Assembly: GCF_014648415.1 (NCBI RefSeq)
Contig: NZ_BMRB01000001.1
Span: forward strand, 496,001-560,000
DNA length: 64,000 bases
Origin: Actinokineospora fastidiosa
Lineage (GTDB): Bacteria > Actinomycetota > Actinomycetes > Mycobacteriales > Pseudonocardiaceae
Direction: 5' to 3'
Numbering within the stretch: position 1 is the first letter of the stretch; every line of letters starts with the position of its first letter. Below the pieces are notes generated by a model. It had not been told where the DNA came from. It saw nothing but the letters and a program-made list of their open reading frames with translations, and ran no database searches. Shown here in pieces: positions 26,140-34,887 of this stretch. Made by a program: the position numbers and the translations under genes.

Positions 26140-26990
26140 CACCCACGCCCGCCTCGCCCACGCCCCAACCGCCCACGCCTTACCCGCCCACGCCCCAACC
26201 GCCCACGCCCACGCCCCATCCGCCCGCGCCCGTGCTCCATCCGGCCGCGCCCGTGCTCCACGGCTCGCCCAGCCACCCCCGCCACCTGCCGATCCCTACC
26301 ACTCACGGCTCAGCCCACCCCATTCCCCACACCCACCACCACCGACCCAGCCCACCCCAAACTCCACAACCACACCGCTGACCCGACCGATTCCACAACC
26401 ACACCAACGCCGCCCAACCCGATCCCACGGCCACACCCCATCCACCCGAACCACGGCCACACCCCATCCACCCGAACCACGGCCACACCCACCGACCCGA
26501 CCCACGGCCGCACCACCCACCGACTCCACAACCACACCACCGCCGCCCCAACCCCACGGCCACACCCCATCCACCCGAACCACGGCCACACCCACCGACC
26601 CGACCCACGGCCGCACCACCCACCGACTCCACAACCACACCACCGCCGCCCCAACCCCACGGCCACACCCCATCCACCCGAACCCGCAACTGCACCACCC
26701 ACCGCCCCAGGCGCACCAGCGCTGACACAACCCGACCCCACAACCACGCCACCGTCGCCCCAACCCGACCCCACGGCCACACTCCACCGACCCGACTCCA
26801 AGGCGGCACCACCCGCCGACCCGACTCCAAGGCGGCACCACCCGCCGACCCAACCGGCTCCACAGCCACACCAACGCTGACCGCCCGACTCCACAGCCAC
26901 ACCACCACCGACCTGGCCCGGCCGCCCTACAGCGACACCACCGCTGCCCTGCCCCGGCCCCACAGCCGCACCACCGCTGACCTGACCCGC
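26140..26990 (-). repeat. G-rich tandem-repeat tract between modA and modB
   Basis: About 850 bp of simple, extremely strand-biased sequence: C-rich on the + strand and G-rich on the mod-coding strand, with few A/T runs and no stops in any minus frame. It is built of short direct repeats of several periods: 30 bp near 26158-26209, 26 bp x2 at 26435-26486, 103 bp x2 at 26461-26666 and 29 bp x2 at 26791-26848. The words CCACGGCCACACC and ACAACCACACC recur. Confidence 0.85.
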
Positions 26991-27239
26991 CTCTGCCTCT
27001 GCCTCCATGCCCCGGCTGACCCGGAATTCCCGGTCCACCCCTCCACCACCCAGGGGCGCTCTGCGCGTCCCGTTGGCCTCAGCTCCTGGGCGTCCTCCGA
27101 GCGGCCGCCCCGCCTGCCAGTCGACGTTGGCCTGCCGGGCTGCGGCGGTGACCACAACACTGCGCGGTGCCAGCGGGCGTCTCCGGCTGCTGCTCCGTCC
27201 AGGCCCTGATCGCACCGGGCGCGTGGTCACACCGGTCAT
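26310..27239 (-). CDS. Hypothetical Gly/Val/Trp-rich repeat ORF inside the mod operon
   Basis: 309-codon frame whose ATG overlaps the modA stop (ATGA) and whose stop lies 3 bp before the extended modB frame. The first about 95 residues have ordinary composition (Arg/Ser then Gly/Ala-rich). The rest is low-complexity, dominated by Gly, Val, Trp and Arg, and arises from the tandem-repeat tract. All three minus frames are open there, so the open frame alone is not evidence of selection; the exact stop-start overlap is the only hint of translation. No family recognised. Confidence 0.3.
   Translation of the reverse strand: MTGVTTRPVRSGPGRSSSRRRPLAPRSVVVTAAARQANVDWQAGRPLGGRPGAEANGTRRAPLGGGGVDREFRVSRGMEAEAEAGQVSGGAAVGPGQGSGGVAVGRPGQVGGGVAVESGGQRWCGCGAGWVGGWCRLGVGSAGGAALESGRWSVAVGSGWGDGGVVVGSGCVSAGAPGAVGGAVAGSGGWGVAVGLGRRWCGCGVGGWCGRGSGRWVWPWFGWMGCGRGVGAAVVWLWSRWVVRPWVGSVGVAVVRVDGVWPWFGWMGCGRGIGLGGVGVVVESVGSAVWLWSLGWAGSVVVGVGNGVG
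26451..26683. repeat. Exact 103-bp tandem duplication
   Basis: Units 26461-26563 and 26564-26666 are identical; flanking partial matches extend the similarity from 26451 to 26683. The period is not a multiple of three, so successive copies are read in different frames. Identity over 103 bp points to a recent duplication. Confidence 0.9.
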
Positions 27240-27955
27240 GGGGTCGCCTGGGTCGGTGGGCCGAAGCCGTGGTCGGCCAGGATGGCTTGGCCTTCGGGGC
27301 TCAGCACCAGGTCCACGAACTCGCGGGCGAGGGTGGGGTGTGGGGCGTCCGCGAGGACGGCGATCGGGTAGCGGTTGATGGCCTTCGTCGACTCCGGGAA
27401 GTCGATCGCCGTCACCGCCGCCCCGCGTACGTCGGTTACGTAGACCAGGCCCGCGTCCGCCTCGTCGGCCGCCACCTTCGTCAGGACCGCCTTGACGTCC
27501 TGTTCCTCGCTCGCAGGCCGCAGTGTCACGCCCGCGGCGGTGAGGACCGTGGTGGTCGCCGCGCCGCACGGGACCTGGGGGGCGCAGACCACCGTCACGA
27601 CGCGGGGCAGGTCGGCGAGGCCGGTGACCTGGGCCGGGTTGCCCGAGGGGACCGCGATCGTCAGGCGGTTGGTGGCGAACACCCGCGACGACGGCGGGGC
27701 GACCTTCGCCATCGTGGCCTCGTCGGCGGACGCGAAGACGTCGGCCAGCGCGCCCGTGCGCAGTTGCTGGGCCAGCGCCGACGACGCGGCGAAGTTCACG
27801 CGGAGGTCGACGTCCGGGTGGATGGACTCGAAGGTCTTCTCCAGCGCCGTGAACGACTCCGTCAGGGATGCCGCGGCGAAGACCGTCACCACCGTGCGAC
27901 CCGATCCCGGCGAACACGCCGTGACCAGCAACAACACCCCCAACGCCCACCTCAC
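27236..27955 (-). CDS. modA: Molybdate-binding lipoprotein ModA
   Basis: 239 residues: signal sequence with lipobox (LLLVTAC), then a periplasmic-binding-protein fold. Molybdate-site features include VFAAASLTESF, NFAASSALAQQL and ADVFASADEATM near the N-terminus, and DAGLVYVTD near residue 175. It captures molybdate outside the membrane for ModBC. GTG 27955 overlaps the stop of the upstream regulator (GTGA), and the gene's own stop overlaps the next ATG. Confidence 0.92.
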   Translation of the reverse strand: MRWALGVLLLVTACSPGSGRTVVTVFAAASLTESFTALEKTFESIHPDVDLRVNFAASSALAQQLRTGALADVFASADEATMAKVAPPSSRVFATNRLTIAVPSGNPAQVTGLADLPRVVTVVCAPQVPCGAATTTVLTAAGVTLRPASEEQDVKAVLTKVAADEADAGLVYVTDVRGAAVTAIDFPESTKAINRYPIAVLADAPHPTLAREFVDLVLSPEGQAILADHGFGPPTQATP

Positions 27956-28344
27956 GGCGTCTCCACCACCACATGCGTGGCCTTGGTCAGCGCCACCGCG
28001 AGCACGCCCGGTTCGAGGCCCAGCTCCTCCACCGCCTCCGCGCTCATCAGCGAGACCACCCGGTGCGGGCCGCACTGCATCTCGACCTGCGCCATGACCT
28101 TGTCGGCGACCACCCGCGTCACCAGGCCGACGAAGCGGTTGCGGGCCGAGCGGGCGACGCCGGTCGGGTCCGGGATGGCGTCGGCCTGGGCGCGGGCGAA
28201 GGCGGCGAGGGCGGCGCCGTCGACCACCTTGCGTCCGGCCGCGTCGGTCGCGGCGGGCAGCAGGCCCGCGTCGGACCAGCGGCGGACCGTGTCGTCGCTT
28301 ACGCCCATCAGGCGGGCGGCCTCGGAAAACCGATACTGCGGCAC
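27952..28344 (-). CDS. HTH-TOBE molybdate-responsive regulator (ModE-like)
   Basis: 130 residues. A MerR/excisionase-type helix-turn-helix (YRFSEAARLMGVSDDTVRRW, residues about 4-23) is followed by a single TOBE/molbindin domain (about 65-130: NRFVGLVTRVVADKVMAQVE). This is the short actinobacterial arrangement expected to sense molybdate and control the mod operon, and perhaps the divergent moaA. GTG 28344 start. A 16-bp palindrome in the shared upstream region is the obvious candidate operator. Confidence 0.85.
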   Translation of the reverse strand: MPQYRFSEAARLMGVSDDTVRRWSDAGLLPAATDAAGRKVVDGAALAAFARAQADAIPDPTGVARSARNRFVGLVTRVVADKVMAQVEMQCGPHRVVSLMSAEAVEELGLEPGVLAVALTKATHVVVETP

Positions 28345-28390
28345 AACAACCCACTTTATGTCCGCAAATACGTTCCCTCAACTACCAAAA

Positions 28391-28406
28391 CTCCGCAGAT
28401 GCGGAG
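28391..28406. promoter_or_regulatory. Palindrome in modE-like/moaA divergent region
   Basis: CTCCGCA-GA-TGCGGAG, 7-bp arms, lies 46 bp upstream of the regulator start and 66 bp upstream of moaA. Related imperfect elements flank it (TCCGCAAAT, CCGCCGATAGCGG). It is a candidate site for the HTH-TOBE regulator; no known consensus was matched. Confidence 0.4.
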
Positions 28407-28459
28407 AACCGCCGATAGCGGAGGGTCGCATCCTTCGACCCATTCGGTGAAACGGCGAC

Positions 28460-28465
28460 TACGCT
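28460..28465 (+). promoter_or_regulatory. -10 element for leaderless moaA
   Basis: TACGCT is 7 nt before GTG 28473 without a ribosome-binding site, predicting initiation of transcription at the start codon. Confidence 0.5.
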
Positions 28466-28472
28466 TGATCGG

Positions 28473-29522
28473 GTGACCCCCGTTGACCTCGGGTTTCCCG
28501 GCCTGCCGGGCAGGAAAGACCGCCCGGACACGCCCGGCCTGGTGGACCGGTTCGGGCGGGTCGCCACGGATCTGCGGGTCTCCCTGACCGACCGGTGCAA
28601 CCTCCGCTGCACCTACTGCATGCCCGCCGAGGGCCTCGACTGGCTGCCCCGGGGCGACCTGCTCACCGACGCCGAGCTCACCCGGCTGATCCGCATCGCC
28701 GTGGAGCACCTGGGCGTGACGAACGTCCGGTTCACCGGCGGCGAGCCCAGCCTCCGCAAGGGGATCACCGACCTCGTCGCGGCCACCGCGGCGCTGCGGC
28801 CCCGGCCGAGGATCTCGATGACCACCAACGGCATCGGCCTCGTCCGCCGCGCCCGCGACCTCGCCGCCGCGGGCCTCGACCGGGTCAACATCTCCCTCGA
28901 CACCCTCGACCCCGCGCGGTTCGCCGCGATCACCCGCCGGGACCGGCTCGCCGACGTGCTCGCCGGGCTGGCCGCCGCCCGCGACGCCGGGCTGACGCCG
29001 GTGAAGGTCAACGCCGTGCTGCTGCGCGGGATCAACGACGACGAGGCCGTCCCGCTGCTGCGCTACTGCCTCGATCATGGCTACCACCTGCGGTTCATCG
29101 AGCAGATGCCGCTGGACCCCCAGCACGGCTGGGACCGGGCGAACATGGTCACCGCTGCCGAGATCCTGGACCTGCTCGGCGCCGAGTTCCGGCTCACCGA
29201 GAGCCCGCGCCCGCGCGGCGGCGCGCCCGCCGAGCGCTGGCTGGTCGACGGCGGACCCGCCGAGGTCGGCGTGATCGCCTCGGTGACGCGGCCGTTCTGC
29301 GCCGACTGCGACCGCACCCGTCTGACCGCCGACGGCGCGCTGCGCTCGTGCCTGTTCAGCGAGCGGGAGACCGACCTGCGCGGGCCGATGCGGGCGGGCG
29401 CGTCCGACGCCGAGCTCGCCGAGTCGTGGCGCGCGACGATGTGGGCCAAACTGGCGGGCCACCGGATCAACGACGCCGGGTTCGCGCAGCCGATCCGGCC
29501 GATGAGCGCCATCGGGGGCTGA
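28473..29522 (+). CDS. moaA: GTP 3',8-cyclase MoaA
   Basis: 349 residues, a radical-SAM enzyme that with MoaC converts GTP to cyclic pyranopterin monophosphate. The N-terminal [4Fe-4S] motif CNLRCTYC is near residue 47, TGGEPSLRK near 89 and the C-terminal cluster CADCDRTRLTADGALRSC near 277. The protein ends in the Gly-Gly pair required in this family. GTG 28473 follows TACGCT at leaderless spacing. The moaD gene starts 5 bp downstream, so the two are one operon. Confidence 0.97.
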   Translation: MTPVDLGFPGLPGRKDRPDTPGLVDRFGRVATDLRVSLTDRCNLRCTYCMPAEGLDWLPRGDLLTDAELTRLIRIAVEHLGVTNVRFTGGEPSLRKGITDLVAATAALRPRPRISMTTNGIGLVRRARDLAAAGLDRVNISLDTLDPARFAAITRRDRLADVLAGLAAARDAGLTPVKVNAVLLRGINDDEAVPLLRYCLDHGYHLRFIEQMPLDPQHGWDRANMVTAAEILDLLGAEFRLTESPRPRGGAPAERWLVDGGPAEVGVIASVTRPFCADCDRTRLTADGALRSCLFSERETDLRGPMRAGASDAELAESWRATMWAKLAGHRINDAGFAQPIRPMSAIGG

Positions 29523-29527
29523 GTTCC

Positions 29528-29782
29528 TTGATCACCGTCAGGGTCCGCTACTTCGCGGGCGCGCGCGCCGCGGCCGGGGTCGCGGAAGAGGATGTCGCGC
29601 TGGCCGTTCCCGCGACCGTCGACCATGCCCTGACCGCCGTCGGGGACCGTCACGGGGAACCCCTCCGCCGGGTGTTGACGGCGTCGAGCTACCTCTTGAA
29701 TGCGATCGCGGTGCGTGACCGATCGACACTTGTGGGTGATGGCGACGCGCTCGACGTCCTACCCCCCTTCGCTGGCGGCTAA
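29528..29782 (+). CDS. moaD: Molybdopterin synthase sulfur-carrier subunit MoaD
   Basis: 84 residues with a ubiquitin-like beta-grasp fold and the obligatory C-terminal Gly-Gly (LPPFAGG), which is adenylated and thiocarboxylated to deliver sulfur to precursor Z. TTG 29528 is the only sensible initiator, 5 bp after the moaA stop. Its catalytic partner MoaE is encoded nearby, fused to Mog, on the other strand. Confidence 0.9.
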   Translation: MITVRVRYFAGARAAAGVAEEDVALAVPATVDHALTAVGDRHGEPLRRVLTASSYLLNAIAVRDRSTLVGDGDALDVLPPFAGG

Positions 29783-29932
29783 ACATCGAATGGCCCAACA
29801 CGCCGGTTCCGACGTGACTCAGAACTCACTTAGAGTGAATTATCTCGAGTAAGACACGGCGATATCACGGCCCGGTTCAGACCATCTCACCTGCGGTTTT
29901 CCTGCGGATCGATGCAAGATCCGCCCTGTTAC

Positions 29933-29948
29933 TGTGATTACGGTCACA
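29933..29948. promoter_or_regulatory. CRP/GlxR-type binding site upstream of rpfA
   Basis: TGTGA-ttacgg-TCACA is a perfect match to the CRP family consensus TGTGA-N6-TCACA. The M. tuberculosis rpfA gene is a known direct target of its CRP (Rv3676). A possible -10 (TATTTC, 29970-29975) would put the site near -41.5, a class II activator position; that promoter assignment is inference. Confidence 0.8.
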
Positions 29949-29994
29949 CACCGCATAATTTTCCCTTCCTATTTCGATTACGTACCGTCGCTAG

Positions 29995-30867
<873 letters not shown>

Positions 30868-30898
30868 GCCCTTGCCTGTCTAGCTAGACCCTCCCTCC

Positions 30899-30937
30899 CC
30901 GAACCCCATCCGCGATCCCCCGGCGGATGGGGTTCGG
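30899..30937 (+). terminator. Intrinsic terminator of rpfA
   Basis: Perfect 15-bp stem CCGAACCCCATCCGC (30899-30913) with GCGGATGGGGTTCGG (30923-30937), 9-nt loop, followed by CCGTTTTC, so it has a short U-run. Confidence 0.85.
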
Positions 30938-30944
30938 CCGTTTT

Positions 30945-31053
30945 CAGATGGTCAGATCATCTGACGAGACCATCGGAATGCTGAGGTCATATGACATGAA
31001 CATCTGGATGGCGAGATCATATGATCGCGACATATGATCTCGTCATCTGGAAT
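30945..31053. repeat. Palindrome array A (8 units, about 15-bp period)
   Basis: Eight CA(T/G)..TG-type elements with centres at 30947.5, 30960.5, 30975.5, 30990.5, 31005.5, 31020.5, 31033.5 and 31048.5, giving spacings of 13, 15, 15, 15, 15, 13 and 15 bp. Elements include GTCATATGAC, CATCTGGATG and GATCATATGATC. An 11-bp inverted repeat (31013-31023 with 31031-31041) is embedded. The array fills the gap between the rpfA terminator and the moaE stop codon and is far more AT-rich than its surroundings. Confidence 0.85.
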
Positions 31054-32732
31054 CACGGGCAGTTGACCCACTCGTCGGTGCCGTCGGTGAAGACCTGGTG
31101 CTTCCAGATGGGCAGGCGGGCCTTGACCTCGTCCACGAGGTCGGCGCACGCGTCGAAGGCCGCACGGCGGTGGTCGGCGGAGACCGCGCAGGCGAGCGCG
31201 ACGTCCCCGATGGCCAACGCCCCGACCCGGTGCGACACGGCCAACGCCCGAACCCCCGGATGCCGGACAGCGATGTCCCCGGCGACCTCGGCGATCACAC
31301 CGTTGGCAGATGGGTGTCCCTCGTAATCCAGGGCGGTCACCCCACGCCCGTGGTCGTGATCCCGGACCACTCCGGCGAAGGTCACCACGGCCCCCGCGGC
31401 GGCGTTCTCCACCAACGCGGCATGGCTCTCCACGTCGATGGGCGCGTCGGAGACCTCCGCCCGCAGCACCCGAGCCACACCTCCGTTCTCCACCGACGCG
31501 GACGGCCCTTCGCCACCAGGCGGACCAGCGGCCTCCGCGCCCGACACCCGGGCCCCACCGCTCGCGGCGTGGCCCTCCACACCAGCGCGTGAACGGGAGA
31601 CCTCGGTTGACGACACCCGAGCCGGACCCGCGGAGCGGGACCCCGCGTGGCCCTCCGCCCCACCGTGGGAACCAGAGACATCCCCGGGCGACACCCGGGC
31701 CAAACCCGAGGCGCCGCTCCCGGCGGGACCCTCGCTAGCCGCCCGCGGGACCTCCGCAGGCGACCCCCCAGCCTCGGCACGCCCCTCCGCGGCCGCCACC
31801 GGAGCGACACCCGCAGGACCGCCCACGACGGGAATCTCCGCCCCCTGGGCCTCCGCAGGCGTCACCCCCACGGCGTTCTCGGCACGACCCTCCGCGGCCG
31901 ATGCCCGAGCCACGCCCGCAGGACCGCTCTCGGCGGGGCCGTCCATGCCGAAGCGCGGGTCGGACGCCTCGGTCCGCGACCCCTCGGCCGCACCTGCGCT
32001 GCTGTCCACCAGGTCGGCGGGGCTTCGCGGGCTGGTGGACAAGTCGGATGCGTTCGCTGGCGCCTGGCCTGCGGCCCGCGAGGCGACGGCTCCCGGGTGT
32101 GCCGGGTCCGGCGACGACGGGTGGTCGGCGGACCGCGAGACCTGCGGCTGCGCAGGCTCCGACGCCTGATTCGCGGACCGCGGGACCTGCGGCTGCTCCG
32201 GCCCCGGAGCCTCGTCGGCAGGCCGCGAGGGCTGCGGCTGTGCCTGCTCCGGCGACGGCGGGTGGTCGCCGCCGCGGAGTTGGTCGACGGCGTGGTCGAG
32301 GACGTCGGACAGGACGGCGAGGCCGTCCTTCACGCCGCCGGTGGAGCCGGGCAGGTTGACGACCAGGGTGCGGCCCGCGACGCCTGCCAGGCCGCGGGAC
32401 AGTGCCGCCGTGGGAACCTTGGGGAGGCCTGCCGCCCGGATCGCGTCGGCAAGGCCGGGGATCTCGTAGTCCAGGACCGCCCGGGTCGCCTCCGGGGTGC
32501 GGTCGGTGGGGGTCACGCCGGTGCCGCCGGTGGTCACCACGACGTCCACCGCCGCGGCGACCGCAGCACGGAGGGCGGACTCGACCGGGGCGCCATCGGG
32601 CACCACCTGGGCGTCCGGCACCGTGTAACCGCGGTCGCGCAGCCACGCCACGATGAGCGGGCCCGTCTTGTCGGCGTACACCCCCGCCGCGGCGCGGTTG
32701 GACGCTGTCACCACGCGGGCGGTGCGGGTCAT
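31053..32732 (-). CDS. Mog-MoaE fusion with long repetitive linker
   Basis: 559 residues. Residues 1-157 are a MogA/MoaB-type molybdopterin adenylyltransferase (TTGGTGVTPTDRTPEAT near 67, VNLPGSTGGVKDGL near 125). Residues 419-559 are a complete MoaE, the catalytic subunit of molybdopterin synthase (FAGVVRDHD; RVGALAIGDVALACAV; catalytic Lys region VDEVKARLPIWKHQ). Between them lies a 261-residue Pro/Ser/Ala/Gly-rich linker made of degenerate repeats. In mycobacteria mog and moaE2 are separate neighbours. ATG 32732 overlaps the moaC stop (ATGA), so moaC and the fusion are co-translated. Confidence 0.9.
   Translation of the reverse strand: MTRTARVVTASNRAAAGVYADKTGPLIVAWLRDRGYTVPDAQVVPDGAPVESALRAAVAAAVDVVVTTGGTGVTPTDRTPEATRAVLDYEIPGLADAIRAAGLPKVPTAALSRGLAGVAGRTLVVNLPGSTGGVKDGLAVLSDVLDHAVDQLRGGDHPPSPEQAQPQPSRPADEAPGPEQPQVPRSANQASEPAQPQVSRSADHPSSPDPAHPGAVASRAAGQAPANASDLSTSPRSPADLVDSSAGAAEGSRTEASDPRFGMDGPAESGPAGVARASAAEGRAENAVGVTPAEAQGAEIPVVGGPAGVAPVAAAEGRAEAGGSPAEVPRAASEGPAGSGASGLARVSPGDVSGSHGGAEGHAGSRSAGPARVSSTEVSRSRAGVEGHAASGGARVSGAEAAGPPGGEGPSASVENGGVARVLRAEVSDAPIDVESHAALVENAAAGAVVTFAGVVRDHDHGRGVTALDYEGHPSANGVIAEVAGDIAVRHPGVRALAVSHRVGALAIGDVALACAVSADHRRAAFDACADLVDEVKARLPIWKHQVFTDGTDEWVNCP
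31479..32261 (-). repeat. Degenerate repeats coding the Mog-MoaE linker
   Basis: Near MoaE, units of about 23-28 codons resemble MoaE's own N-terminus (ARVLRAEVSDAPIDVESHA): ARVSGAEAAGPPGGEGPSA, ARVSSTEVSRSRAGVEGHA and ARVSPGDVSGSHGGAEGHA. Near Mog, shorter units of about 14 codons recur (PEQPQVPRSANQA, PAQPQVSRSADHP). This suggests expansion by slippage from the gene junction. Confidence 0.7.
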
Positions 32733-33196
32733 CGGTCCCACGTCCCGCTCTTGCCGCCGTCCTTGTGTTCCACGCGCACGTCGCCCAGCACGGCTCTGGG
32801 GTCGACGGCCTTGATCATGTCGTGGAGGGTCAGCCCGCAGACCGCGACCGCCGTCAGGGCCTCCATCTCCACGCCCGTCCGGTCGTTGGTGCGCACCGTC
32901 GCGGTGATGGCGACCTCGGACTCCCGCAGCTCCAGGGCCACCTTCACCCCGGACAGCGCGATCGGGTGGCACAGCGGGATCAGCTCGGGCGTCTTCTTCG
33001 CGCCCATGATCCCGGCGATGCGCGCGGTGGCCACGGCGTCGCCCTTGGGCAGGCCGTCGCGCCGGAGCAGGCCGATCACCTCCGGCGTGGTCCGCAGGAC
33101 ACCGGTGGCCACCGCCGAGCGCGCGGTCACGGACTTGCCGGAGACGTCGACCATCCGCGCTGCGCCGGACTCGTCGACGTGGCTCAGTTCACCCAC
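32729..33196 (-). CDS. moaC: Cyclic pyranopterin monophosphate synthase MoaC
   Basis: 155 residues, second enzyme of molybdenum cofactor synthesis, converting the MoaA product to cyclic pyranopterin monophosphate. Conserved stretches are ARMVDVSGKSVTARSAVATG, KKTPELIPLCHPIALSGVKV, the active-site region TNDRTGVEMEALTAVAVC, and LTLHDMIKAVD with the KDGGKSG end. GTG 33196 start. Its stop overlaps the Mog-MoaE start; the malic enzyme gene ends 9 bp upstream of it, so the operon may begin farther up. Confidence 0.96.
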   Translation of the reverse strand: MGELSHVDESGAARMVDVSGKSVTARSAVATGVLRTTPEVIGLLRRDGLPKGDAVATARIAGIMGAKKTPELIPLCHPIALSGVKVALELRESEVAITATVRTNDRTGVEMEALTAVAVCGLTLHDMIKAVDPRAVLGDVRVEHKDGGKSGTWDR

Positions 33197-33205
33197 AACC
33201 GAATG

Positions 33206-34591
<1,386 letters not shown>

Positions 34592-34644
34592 GGCGGCTGG
34601 CCTTCCGAAGTGGACGGACTTGTGCGGCCTTGCCGACCCTATAC

Positions 34645-34827
34645 CTACTTGTTGATCTCGGTCACCGGGTGCACGTACGGCACGGTCTCCAGCGGGAAGG
34701 TGACATCGCCGTAGGGCGACAGCGCGCCCTGGCGGTCGGCGGTCAACTCGGTGACAGGGTGGGAGCCGTTGTCGTCAACGCCCTTCCAGTGCGGGTCGAC
34801 GCGGTCGGACTTGGCTACCTTGCCCAC
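34645..34827 (-). CDS. Small conserved-looking 60-residue protein
   Basis: GTG 34827 with a strong ribosome site (GAGGAGGAA) encodes 60 residues: MGKVAKSDRVDPHWKGVDDN at the start and VPYVHPVTEINK at the end, with the repeated phrase HPVTE at both ends (GSHPVTELTA, VHPVTEIN). It is hydrophilic, with no membrane segment or Cys. I do not recognise the family. The ribosome site and a -10 TATACG about 45 bp upstream (minus strand) support expression. It is divergent from the Rv0862c-like gene and upstream of the malic enzyme gene. Confidence 0.7.
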   Translation of the reverse strand: MGKVAKSDRVDPHWKGVDDNGSHPVTELTADRQGALSPYGDVTFPLETVPYVHPVTEINK

Positions 34828-34871
34828 TGTTCCTCCTCGACTGAGCGGCAGTACGGAGGTTACCGGACTCC

Positions 34872-34877
34872 GTATAC
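34872..34877. promoter_or_regulatory. Shared bidirectional -10 region GTATAC
   Basis: The palindromic GTATAC gives TATACC on the + strand, 9 nt before GTG 34888, and TATACG on the minus strand toward the 60-residue gene. The two divergent transcripts would overlap at the -10, so only one polymerase could bind at a time. Confidence 0.45.
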
Positions 34878-34887
34878 CGTGGTCAGG

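Noticed and set aside
25735..26880. + strand Pro/Thr/His-rich ORF across modB and the repeat tract
   Set aside because: Open because of C-rich composition; it lies antisense to modB and has no start signal or recognisable domain.
26296..26908. Two further minus-strand ORFs in the mod repeat tract
   Set aside because: The G-rich repeats lack stops in all frames; only the frame coupled to modA by ATGA overlap is mentioned, and that with low confidence.
26140..26990. Insertion sequence or transposon in the mod operon
   Set aside because: No transposase, terminal inverted repeats or target duplication; the tract is made of local tandem duplications.
30945..31053. CRISPR array
   Set aside because: Units are 6-12 bp palindromes with 3-9 bp gaps and variable sequence; there are no 28-37-bp direct repeats, unique spacers or cas genes. 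The same holds for the arrays at 57580 and 61774.
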